Below, one piece after another: positions 7,158-15,900 of a stretch of DNA of 21,897 nt (within the stretch, counting starts at the first letter, position 1; every line of letters starts with the position of its first letter). The position numbers were made by a program, and so were the translations under genes. The DNA is from CAYUEQ01 sp964443805 (GTDB lineage Bacteria; Bacillota_I; Bacilli_A; RF39; UBA660), in assembly GCA_964443805.1 (NCBI GenBank), contig CAYUEQ010000013.1, positions 1-21,897 of the forward strand, written 5' to 3'. The notes under the pieces were generated by a model. It worked only from the letters and a program-made list of their open reading frames with translations, had not been told where the DNA came from and searched no databases.

Positions 7158-8666
7158 CTATGCTGTTTTTTTCAACATCTCTATATAATCTATACATTCT
7201 TTCATAATGCCCTTACCAAACTCTTTATTTAAGTAATTTATAAAAGGGTCTAATTCATCTCTAATAAACATAATGTTTAATTGTTCAAACTTACGGAATA
7301 TTTTTTTTGCAATAAAGTAATCAACTGCTTCTAACTCATCTCCTCCAGTAGCCATATAGACTGGCACAAATGTATGAAGTTGTTTTAAAATACGATTACC
7401 AAACGCTACTCTAAAATTAGTTATAACGTAGTCATCTAATTTTTTAATTTTTTCTAATACGCTATCTGAAACTTTATATTTTTCTTCAGCTTCTGTAAAT
7501 AAGCCTTCTAAGTAACTAGAATTAATATCAATTGGACCTTGTTCACGTGCTTCAAAAGCTGCTACTTTAGTATTTATATCAATAGGCATAGCTCTATCGT
7601 ATACTTTGTCAGTAACCATGAATGTTGAATCGTCGTTGTTAATTGTTCCTATAAACCATAAGTTTCCTGGTATTTTTAATTTACCTTTTTTAATATATTT
7701 TGGATCATCAGGCCATGAATTAGATACCAATTCAATTATCCATTCATCTCTTGACGGCATTTCTAGGATAGATAGCATTTCTGCAAAATAGTATTCAACA
7801 CGAGCGATGTTCATCTCATCTAAAATAATTGTGTGAACATCATCATCATATCCTGCTTGATACATTGCAGCTAGAATATCTGTTTCATTAAACTTTTTTG
7901 TAAACTCATTGAAATAACCCAAAAACTCCGTTTTATCACGCCATGATGGTTCTACTGATCCTATTGTTGAGTCATTATTAACAAATTTCCCCCATGCATA
8001 TGCAAGAGAAGTTTTACCTGTACCAGATATACCTTGTAATATTATTAACTTACCACAAGCAAGACCTGCAAAGAAAGTTCTTAGTAAAGATATATCGTAA
8101 TATAATTTTAATTGACTAGCAGCAAAGCATCTAAAATTATCTACTAATTCTTCTAATGTATAATTATTAGGATACTTTTTAACTTTATAGTTTTCGTATT
8201 CAGTATCGATTTGAGTAAGCTTAGAGAATCTTGAATCACTCTTATCAATTTCTCCTTCTTCCTCATCCAAATCATCTGGTATCTCCTCACCTGGTTTAAG
8301 CCCTAACTGAGATACCTTCATCGCCATTATCTCGTCTTTTTCTTTCATTAATTTAGCTACTTGATTATTTAGATTGTTAATCTCGTCTAATAATTCTTCT
8401 TGATTTAGATTACTGCGTCCTAACTTTATGAAACGTCTAATTCCAAAGAATACTAATAGAAGCATTAAAGCCAAAATTATAACTACGACTGCAATTGCCA
8501 GTCCTACTAAAAACCATTCACTTCCTTGAAAAGTATCTTTATAGCTAATAACTACATTCTTGTAATCATTATAATTAACCATTTGAACAATACCTTTGAA
8601 GATTGTTTTAACTCCATCAAAGAATATTGATATAAACTCATAAAAGAATCTTAAAAATGTATTCAT
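7158..8666 (-). CDS. Membrane-anchored McrB-like AAA+ ATPase
   Basis: 502 residues. An amphipathic N-terminus is followed by one clear membrane segment (about 52-75), an acidic coiled-coil linker (about 85-160) and an AAA+ domain. Walker A is GISGTGKT (212-219), Walker B is TIILDEMN (279-286; Asp283, Glu284), and sensor 1 is FIGTINNDDSTF (338-349), with a likely arginine finger near Arg358. The DEMN...YFAEMLSILE and GTINNDDS signatures fit the McrB/MoxR-like branch (compare GTMNTADRS in McrB). The start overlaps the stop of the upstream gene (ATGA), with GGAGG upstream, so the two are probably translated together. Predicted to work at the inner membrane face, perhaps remodelling the peptidase or export complex. 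ATPase call firm, role inferred. Confidence 0.88.
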   Translation of the reverse strand: MNTFLRFFYEFISIFFDGVKTIFKGIVQMVNYNDYKNVVISYKDTFQGSEWFLVGLAIAVVVIILALMLLLVFFGIRRFIKLGRSNLNQEELLDEINNLNNQVAKLMKEKDEIMAMKVSQLGLKPGEEIPDDLDEEEGEIDKSDSRFSKLTQIDTEYENYKVKKYPNNYTLEELVDNFRCFAASQLKLYYDISLLRTFFAGLACGKLIILQGISGTGKTSLAYAWGKFVNNDSTIGSVEPSWRDKTEFLGYFNEFTKKFNETDILAAMYQAGYDDDVHTIILDEMNIARVEYYFAEMLSILEMPSRDEWIIELVSNSWPDDPKYIKKGKLKIPGNLWFIGTINNDDSTFMVTDKVYDRAMPIDINTKVAAFEAREQGPIDINSSYLEGLFTEAEEKYKVSDSVLEKIKKLDDYVITNFRVAFGNRILKQLHTFVPVYMATGGDELEAVDYFIAKKIFRKFEQLNIMFIRDELDPFINYLNKEFGKGIMKECIDYIEMLKKTA

Positions 8667-10771
8667 TTCTTCACCTCCGTAAAATTTAATTTGTTAAATA
8701 TATCATCATACACAATCTTATCAATTAAATCTTTTGGAATGTAAGCAATTATATTTTCATAATTAGGATCTTTTTTATTGATAAATATTAATTCTGGAAT
8801 TTCTAATAATCCTTTAGATGATGCATTTAGTTTTGATTTTTCATCTATAACAACTACAAACCTATATCCAGATTTTCTAATCTCTTTGACTTGTTTATGA
8901 TTCTTTTTAAAATGTTCAAAGTCTATTAAGATATAAATATGAGATTTAGCATATTCATCATCTATTAAATCTAATACAGTACGTATTTTTCTTACCTTTT
9001 TATATAAAGTATGTGGAAAATAAATAATATACTTATTTTTAAAATTAGCATTAATCATATCATCTACTAATTTAGACATCAGTATGGTTAATAACACTTG
9101 AACTTTGTTCTCTGCAATTATTCCTTCGTTATATGTCTTATCAATTATATAGTCGCTATAAATATTACTAAAATTAATGTTATGTTCTATATCTACAGCA
9201 AATAAATTTTTACGATAGACAATTTTGTTTTCATTTAATGAGAAAGTGTTTGTTTCTAATTGTTTTAAGAAGTTTTCTAATATTTGATTATAAATTTTTT
9301 GAATTTTTAAAACTTCTTTTACAGTTTCTTCTAACTGATTATTATCCCATTTATAATATTTGTATATTTGTTCTTTAAAAAATTCTCTTTTAGCTTTTGT
9401 TTGATTAATCGATTGACTAGCATGATCTAAATTAGCAATAATACAAAGAATTCCAGTATATTCTTCTACTTTTTCTGCATATTTTTTATCACTACCATTA
9501 TATTTTTCAACCAATTCATCAGCAGCAACTTTGATAACTTTTTCTATACGTTGAATCAATCTTCTTCCACGATATTCAATTTCTCTTTCATTATAATAAT
9601 TGTAATATTTTGCAAAAATATAAGTTTCCATTAAAGCACTTCTAATAGTTGGTTCATTTGTTTCAATGTCATCATCAAACAACAGGCATAATTCTAAAAT
9701 CTCTTCCTTTTTTATATTGACAAGTTTATCTATTACATTTTTACTCTTCTTAATATTGTTATTTATTAATTCTAGGTCGATATTAGTAATATCATCTTCT
9801 TCCGGTTCAACTTGGGCTTCTTCTAATTTTTTAGCTTCAGCTGCATCTTTTTTAGCAGCTGCGGCTTGTTCTTTATTTTTTTCCTCTAACTCATTTTTAG
9901 CTATTTCTAAAAATGTTTCATCTAACTCGCTAATATTTACAGGTATGACCCTAAGCAATGATGTCTTAGATAATTCCTCATCGATTTCTTCTTGTGTTTT
10001 TACTTTAGATTCTTTATTTTCTAGTTTAATTTCTTTTTTTGCTTCTTTATTAATAAATTCTTCTTTTAATTTTGGAAGATCGATTTGAGAAGGTTTAAAA
10101 TTCACTTCTCCTCTATTTAAAATTTTATTTAAGTCTAATCTGTTGATTTGAGATTGATCAGTAGTTAAGTTAGTAATAGTCCCCTCTTCTTTTTTATTAC
10201 TTTTTTCTTTTATTTTATTAATTATTTTTATAATTATTTCTTTTGTTTTTTGTTCAAATATATTGTTTTTATCATCTTTTTTTATTATTGAATTAAATAA
10301 ATATAAAGATATGATTAAAAATATTAAAACTAATGGGTTAAATAATGTTTTTCTTAAAATACCAAATCCACTTAAAACTCGATGAACCTTTCCTACAATT
10401 TGACTTTTATCGACTGGCTCATCTTTACCGCTATTTGCATCTCCCTTAGTTATGTAAGTGTCGTTATATATTTCTATAACTCGATGAGTTATAAACTCTC
10501 TATCCTTTTCATAAGTAATTACATCATTTAATTTTATATCTTTGGATATATCAACTATAATCCAATCTCCTGCAGATATAGCAGTCTCCATACTAGGTGT
10601 TTGAACTTCAAAAAGCGTAAATCCAAAAAAATTAGAATACTTATGCTTTAGTATTTTAACTTGAAAACTAGTATAAAAAGATATTAGTAAAATTATACCA
10701 AATAATACAATTAGTATATTTAAAGTGATGTTAATAAACTTTTCCTTGAATTTAGAACTTTTTATATTCAT
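8663..10771 (-). CDS. SipW-type signal peptidase fused to a large cytoplasmic region with an EAL-like C-terminal fold (tentative)
   Basis: 702 residues. Residues 1-165 form a complete SipW module: membrane segments at about 15-35 and 145-162, TPSMET with probable Ser60, GDW at 68-70, ITHRV with His96, and KGDAN with Asp111. Unlike the 190-residue enzyme, all usual motifs are present. After the second membrane segment come about 540 cytoplasmic residues: a charged, coiled-coil and low-complexity stretch (about 165-335, with an A/K/E-rich run), a helical region (about 335-540), and an alternating strand-helix region at about 560-690. The order of its strands (IIYFPHTLY, IYILIDFEHF, RFVVVIDE, ELIFINK) resembles a degenerate EAL (c-di-GMP phosphodiesterase) barrel without the EAL triad. 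First gene of operon B; the stop overlaps the next start. An AGGAG lies unusually far (about 14 bases) from the ATG. The peptidase part is firm; the C-terminal reading is a guess. Confidence 0.8.
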   Translation of the reverse strand: MNIKSSKFKEKFINITLNILIVLFGIILLISFYTSFQVKILKHKYSNFFGFTLFEVQTPSMETAISAGDWIIVDISKDIKLNDVITYEKDREFITHRVIEIYNDTYITKGDANSGKDEPVDKSQIVGKVHRVLSGFGILRKTLFNPLVLIFLIISLYLFNSIIKKDDKNNIFEQKTKEIIIKIINKIKEKSNKKEEGTITNLTTDQSQINRLDLNKILNRGEVNFKPSQIDLPKLKEEFINKEAKKEIKLENKESKVKTQEEIDEELSKTSLLRVIPVNISELDETFLEIAKNELEEKNKEQAAAAKKDAAEAKKLEEAQVEPEEDDITNIDLELINNNIKKSKNVIDKLVNIKKEEILELCLLFDDDIETNEPTIRSALMETYIFAKYYNYYNEREIEYRGRRLIQRIEKVIKVAADELVEKYNGSDKKYAEKVEEYTGILCIIANLDHASQSINQTKAKREFFKEQIYKYYKWDNNQLEETVKEVLKIQKIYNQILENFLKQLETNTFSLNENKIVYRKNLFAVDIEHNINFSNIYSDYIIDKTYNEGIIAENKVQVLLTILMSKLVDDMINANFKNKYIIYFPHTLYKKVRKIRTVLDLIDDEYAKSHIYILIDFEHFKKNHKQVKEIRKSGYRFVVVIDEKSKLNASSKGLLEIPELIFINKKDPNYENIIAYIPKDLIDKIVYDDIFNKLNFTEVKK

Positions 10772-10831
10772 GTGTATCGCTCTACTCCTATTATCCTAAT
10801 ACCAAGAACCCCTACTATATTTATATATATC

Positions 10832-10882
10832 ATTTTATCAAAACTAAGCATTTTTGTAAATCATTTGTCAGTTTTTATCGAA
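10832..10882 (-). promoter_or_regulatory. Operon B promoter with tandem 0A-like boxes
   Basis: The -35 is TTTACA (10855-10860), the -10 is TAAAAT (10832-10837), spacer 17. On the plus strand TGTCAGT (10866-10872) and TATCGAA (10876-10882) are 10 bp apart. The boxes are weaker, and the first starts 11 rather than 13 bp from the -35 edge, compared with the other three promoters. Confidence 0.72.
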
Positions 10883-10918
10883 CAAAAATGATTTTATTCT
10901 ATATTTTAATTTATTAAC

Positions 10919-10949
10919 AAAAAAATACTGTGAAATACAGTACTTTTTT
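10919..10949 (-). terminator. Rho-independent terminator of operon A
   Basis: Stem TACTGT / ACAGTA (10926-10931 with 10937-10942), 5-base loop, flanked by an A-run and a T-run. It lies just past the stop codon at 10955 and before the operon B promoter. Confidence 0.85.
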
Positions 10950-10954
10950 ATTAA

Positions 10955-11482
10955 TTAATTTGTTTCTTTTCCATATTTTACTTCGACAACAATAGCATAC
11001 AATTCATAAATAAATATCATTAAACTTGGGACTAAAATAATAAATAAGAAGCCCCATTTAGATAATATAATTGATAAGTAACCTCCGATATCAGGATATA
11101 TTTTACTTGCTTCACCTACTATGTATTCAGAAGAATATGTTGCGCCATTTTCAAATGCAACTGCATCATCATCTAAATACACTTCTCCTACTAATCCTAC
11201 ATCTATTGATACTCCACCATTTTTTTCGGTCTTATAAACAAAAATCTCATCGCCGATTTCAATTTTTTCTAATTTTCTTTTTTCAACTAAAACTAAATCT
11301 CTTTTTTTATAATTATCAGAAGATATTTCATCATTAACCATAATCATTGTTGTTTTTTCAAATTCAGTAACACCAAATTTGTTTCTGTTTAATAGTAATA
11401 CAGTCATTGCAATTGCAAACGCAAAGAAAGCTACTAACAATATGCCTACTACTATATTTTTTATTACTTTTAATACTTTCAT
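10955..11482 (-). CDS. Catalytically dead SipW paralogue (pseudo-signal peptidase)
   Basis: 175 residues with SipW topology: a membrane segment at about 9-31, an outer domain and a second membrane segment at about 142-166. The region that should read SGSMEP reads VNDEISSD (49-56), so Glu or Ile stands where the nucleophilic Ser belongs. The following block (KKRDLVLVEK) still matches the family's GDLVIVK. The THRV motif is also missing: VSIDVGLVGEV (91-101) stands in its place, and KGDAN is absent. A LVGEV segment like the family's LIGKV remains. ATG 11482 is preferred to an upstream in-frame start at 11509 because GGTGG lies just before it. Last gene of operon A, so intact and probably expressed. 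It may bind signal peptides without cutting, as a chaperone, scaffold or regulator. The homology is moderately sure, loss of activity nearly certain if it is correct. Confidence 0.72.
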   Translation of the reverse strand: MKVLKVIKNIVVGILLVAFFAFAIAMTVLLLNRNKFGVTEFEKTTMIMVNDEISSDNYKKRDLVLVEKRKLEKIEIGDEIFVYKTEKNGGVSIDVGLVGEVYLDDDAVAFENGATYSSEYIVGEASKIYPDIGGYLSIILSKWGFLFIILVPSLMIFIYELYAIVVEVKYGKETN

Positions 11483-11534
11483 ACTACCACCATACCTTAA
11501 TAATAACACACAATATTTCAGTTATCAATTGTTT

Positions 11535-12404
11535 TTATTTGTACTCGACATTGAAGTTTGAAATATCATATATGTTATTTTTATTTTTTTTGTAAAAACG
11601 AACTTTATTGTTTTTTAGTGCTATTAAATCAAATGTAAAACCATTTATATATCCTTCTTTATTTGTTTTAATGTTTTTCATATTGTCATTTTTTTCTACT
11701 ATTAAATCCCCTTCCCAATTTAAAGTAATTTCTTTTGATGTGTTATAAGTGTTTGTAATTGTTAATTCCCCATATAAATCATAGTCCTTATAAACAATAT
11801 ATATATTGTTTTTTTGTTGCTTTTCTTTTTTTAGAATATATTTACTACTTAATATTTTTTTGTAGGGAGATGTACTTTCAACAGTTATTTCTGCATTTAT
11901 TTCATCTATCTCATAATCATCATTAGATATTAAATCAAAGTATAATTCTTGTTTTGTAATTTGCTGTTCCCATATATATCCCTCTATTTCACACTGTGAT
12001 TTAGAATAACCCGTTACATCAATGCCATCTAATTTGTTGTTAGTGCACACTTGGTGTGCAGAAATAGTACCTGTATATTCATCACTATCCGTTCCGTTTA
12101 ACTTACATTTTACATTGGGGTTTTCGATTATACAATTAACTTTATATTCGATATCGTATTCAGTAATTAAGTTATCATTAGAATTATTTCTAATATCAAA
12201 GTAAATGCTATTTCCATCCCAAGCAGCATCATTTATATCTTTATTGTTTATAGTATCACTATTAAAATAGAATCCTTTTGATTTAAGATGATACTCCCAT
12301 GCTGTGTTATAGACATATTTAGCAAATGTATAGGTAGCATTTGCAATTAATAACACAAGTATTACTAATGGGATAATAATAATATATTTACTATATTTTT
12401 TCAT
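11535..12404 (-). CDS. SipW-type exported protein, four cysteines
   Basis: 289 residues. N-terminus MKKYSKY, hydrophobic segment about 8-24, then ATYTFAKYVYNTAWEY: the FAKY variant of the SipW-type signal region. The mature part appears beta-rich, with no recognised domain. Four cysteines cluster between about residues 90 and 140 (VNCII, VKCKL, HQVCT, SQCEI). The ATG at 12404 is chosen because AGGTG precedes it; an in-frame GTG lies two codons upstream, directly after the previous stop. The tight junction with the upstream gene points to coupled translation. Possibly a minor subunit or fibre cap (inference). Confidence 0.8.
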   Translation of the reverse strand: MKKYSKYIIIIPLVILVLLIANATYTFAKYVYNTAWEYHLKSKGFYFNSDTINNKDINDAAWDGNSIYFDIRNNSNDNLITEYDIEYKVNCIIENPNVKCKLNGTDSDEYTGTISAHQVCTNNKLDGIDVTGYSKSQCEIEGYIWEQQITKQELYFDLISNDDYEIDEINAEITVESTSPYKKILSSKYILKKEKQQKNNIYIVYKDYDLYGELTITNTYNTSKEITLNWEGDLIVEKNDNMKNIKTNKEGYINGFTFDLIALKNNKVRFYKKNKNNIYDISNFNVEYK

Positions 12405-12410
12405 ATACAC

Positions 12411-12959
12411 CTAACTTTCTAATTTTTGCCAACTTTTAATTTCTAAGTTTATAAAGTCAGTTAATTCTGAATAAGTAATATCATTATATACTTTCGGATA
12501 ATTAATTTTCAATTTATAATTATCCTGAGTATTAACTTCCAATTCCATTAGTTGAACAGGACTATTACAAACTAATTCGTTTTTTTCATTACGAGAATAT
12601 GTTTCATTACACTGACTTATAAAAACTTCTTCTTCATTAACGATTTTATATAATTTAAGTTCTAATGGAATAAAGTGATAAGTTTTTAGAGTAATTTCAT
12701 ATTCAATATTAACCTGGCTTACTCCTTCTTCATCATTATTTACAACTGTAAATTTTATATCATCATTAGTTCCGGGCTTTAGGTCATTTAGTACTATCTC
12801 AATATTATTTGAGGGTTTAGAGTCAAATATGAATTTAGCAATATTTTGATCCGGTATCGTTATGTTTGCACTTGAATAAAATACAGAATAAGTAATTCCT
12901 GCAGTCAGAACTAACAAAACTAATACACTTAGAATTATTATCTTTTTTTTCTTTTTCAT
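12411..12959 (-). CDS. Small SipW-type exported protein
   Basis: 182 residues. Lysine-rich start (MKKKKK), hydrophobic segment about 7-22, then GITYSVFYSS, resembling the TYAxF region of SipW-cognate signals. The mature domain has segments such as LNDLKPGTNDDIKFTVVNNDEEGVSQVNIEYEI that match the TasA/camelysin pattern of a strand, a PG turn and an internal 'NN' strand. Two cysteines (SQCNE, LVCNS) lie about 16 residues apart. AAGGG precedes the ATG, 15 bp after the adhesin-like gene. Probably a TasA-like minor subunit. Confidence 0.8.
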   Translation of the reverse strand: MKKKKKIIILSVLVLLVLTAGITYSVFYSSANITIPDQNIAKFIFDSKPSNNIEIVLNDLKPGTNDDIKFTVVNNDEEGVSQVNIEYEITLKTYHFIPLELKLYKIVNEEEVFISQCNETYSRNEKNELVCNSPVQLMELEVNTQDNYKLKINYPKVYNDITYSELTDFINLEIKSWQKLES

Positions 12960-12973
12960 ATTCGCCCTTCTTA

Positions 12974-15900
12974 CTATCTTGAAATTAAATATTTTTTAAT
13001 TGTACTAATGTAGCTATCTCCATCATATAATTCAAAAATTATCTTATAACTTGTGTAATCAAATTTATTTGTAATGAACTTTAATTTAAACTCTCCTAGG
13101 TTAGAATAATAAACATATCCTAAATGACGTTGTAAGTTATTATTTATATATGTATTTAAATCAACTAAAGTATAATCTTGATTATATGCTGTCAAATAAT
13201 CTTTTTTGTATAACGAAACTCTTATGTTTGGATTTGTAAATTCTCCGGTTTGATTTATATTAAAGGTTTTTTCTACTTCTTCTTTAACTTTATTTATAAC
13301 TAAATCCTCTGTTGTTATATTAAATCCGTAGTTATTTGGATTACTTGGGATTACATTTAAAGGAATATTAATTTCGTTACTTAATATGTTTTCGAAAATT
13401 CCATCTACAGTTGCATATGTATTAATTTTAATATAGTAAGTATTATTTAGTAATTCTGTAGAACCTTCCTTAGTTATAAGAGATAATATAACATTTTTTT
13501 CGTTTATAGAATCATCTAATTTGACTCTTACTTGGTTATCATCTTCAAAATATAATACTTGTTCATCTATTTTAAATTGGATGTTTTTAAGTAAACTTTT
13601 ATCTATTATTTGTCCATCGTTATCGGTTATTTTAATCAGTAAACCTAATGACTTATTTTCAAACCTAGTATCAATAATAGGAGTATCTTCTGCATTATTA
13701 AATTTTAAGATATTAGTAAAACGAATATTATTTACATCATCTTTATTAATAAAAAGTTGTGTTGTGCTATAATTACTACTTAAATTTAAACTAGCAGATT
13801 GGTTGTTATATACATTAAAATTATTATCATCATTAGCAATAGTTTTTCTTAGTACATCATTATCTTTATTAGTTAGCTCTAAATTTAATTGAATATTATA
13901 AATATCTGTTGTTATATCACTAGCGCTAAAATCTAAATTAAAAATAAAGTCTTCTTTTATCCTATTATTTTCATAATAATCTTCTTCTTGATAATAACTA
14001 TCATTTATGGTTCCAATTTCTTTAAATAAAGTAAACGGATAAATTGCAATTTTAATGCATTCTTCTTCTATACAACTATTTTCGTATCTAATTATATCTT
14101 CTTCATTTGTTATATATATATATACTTTTTCTTTTGTTTGATCAATAAAAGTTATTTTAGTATGCAGTGGCAATAAGGTATTAGAGACTAAAATATGGTT
14201 AGTATTTCCAACAACATTATCTTTATTTGTATAACTAAAATTTAACGTTAGGTTAGAATCGCTTGTAATATTATTAGTTTTTTTATAATTATAATTACTA
14301 AACCCTAATGAAAATGAAGTGTCGTATCCATCAAGTGTTAATAAATCAGTATTAGCATAAGTAATATTCTCAGCCATATCTTTTGCTTTTATATATACGA
14401 TGTAATTACCTGATTTGTCTAATGTAATGCTCTCTTCATATGTCGACCAGTTATTAAATTCAATTAATTCATTCATAGCTAAACTAGTAGAACTAATATA
14501 ATACTCAATTGTTTTAATATCGGATAAATTATCAGTAACTACAACATCAAGATTTTTTCTGTTGTCAATATAAACATCTACCAACTCTTCTTTATAACTT
14601 TCCCAATTATTTTCTTCATCTAAAGTGATTTTTATAAGTGGTTTTGTAGTATCTATAATTAATAAATCAGTATTAACATAAGTGATTCGATCCCAATAAT
14701 CAATTGTTTTAACGTATATTACATAATTCCCTTCTTCACTTAATGTTGTAATGTCAGTTAACAATTTCCATGAATCTATTGCATCAAGTTCTTCTTTAGA
14801 CAAAGCAATGTCATCTTTACTAATATAAAAATATATATCTCTAATTGGATTTAAAATATTAGCAGTCTCAACTATGAAAGTAATATTAGATTGATTACTT
14901 ATCTTTTTTAAATCAGTACTAAATTCATTAAATATATTACTACCTACATAAATATTTGCACCTATATTATTAACATCATCAATATATAAAACTGGATAAG
15001 ATTGTTCGTTGTACACCCAAACATTATAAGGTTTAGTTAAATAATCTTCTTCATCAACAAACTCAGTAAATGCAAGTTCTGCTATTAAATTTTTAGTTTT
15101 TAAATTATCTTTAGTAGTTTGGATAAAATCTCCATTAACTTCACCGTTTGCAAGAGGTGTTGGTGATGTATGATAAGCATTAGTTATGTTAACTGAAGAT
15201 GAAGTTACAGAACCAATACTGTAATTATCTGATGCATCAAATAGTTTATCTAGTGTTACTACTCCCGGATTATTTTCAATTAATCCAATTAATCCTCCTG
15301 TAGAAGGGTTTAAATATTCATTATAACTTTTAGTTATATTAATATTCCCATTACTATTTTCTATAATAGAAATTAAACCAGCACCAACAAAGTTTGTATT
15401 TATAGTACCAGTGTTGTAGGATTGATTTATTGATATAGTATCATTTACAACTCCAAATAATCCACCACTATTTGCATTACCAAAAACTGTAGCTTTATTT
15501 ATAATGTTTTCAACAGTAGTTAAACTTGTGGACTTACCTACAATTCCACCACTAGTCCCTTTTGCTAAAACAATATTGTAGTTTAAATTTTTAAACATAA
15601 GTTTTGTTTCATTTAAAGATGCGCTGCTACTCAATACTTCTACATTACTTAGTAATTTATTTCCTAAATCTATTTCAAAAACATCCTCATTAATCTCTTC
15701 TCCGTTAATTTTAATGGTTACTTCTTCTTTCTTAGCACCAGTTATTTCAACTTCTCCACTAAGAGTTGTAGTAACTAAATAATTTTCATTTAAAGGTACA
15801 TCAGATAATTCAATAATAGTTGCAGATTCATTGCTTTCAACTATTATTTCATTTGTTTTGATTTGGGTGCTAATTTTTTCTGTTGCATTGTTTTGACCAA

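Noticed and set aside
6024..8666. A type IV (McrBC-like) restriction system
   Set aside because: The ATPase has a membrane anchor, the partner shows no nuclease motif, and both are embedded by overlap and close spacing between signal peptidase genes. Restriction is possible but not the better reading.
9666..10088. Plus-strand open frame of 140 codons, Ser/Leu/Phe-rich
   Set aside because: It is the antisense reading of the low-complexity Lys/Glu region of the SipW fusion gene and has no ribosome binding site.
11071..11595. Leu/His-rich plus-strand frames opposite the pseudo-SipW gene and the end of the next gene
   Set aside because: Composition is typical of antisense AT-rich sequence, the frames overlap each other and start signals are lacking.
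14113..14126. TA-dinucleotide run resembling a microsatellite
   Set aside because: It lies inside the adhesin-like coding frame encoding alternating Tyr and Ile; it is short and expected at this base composition.
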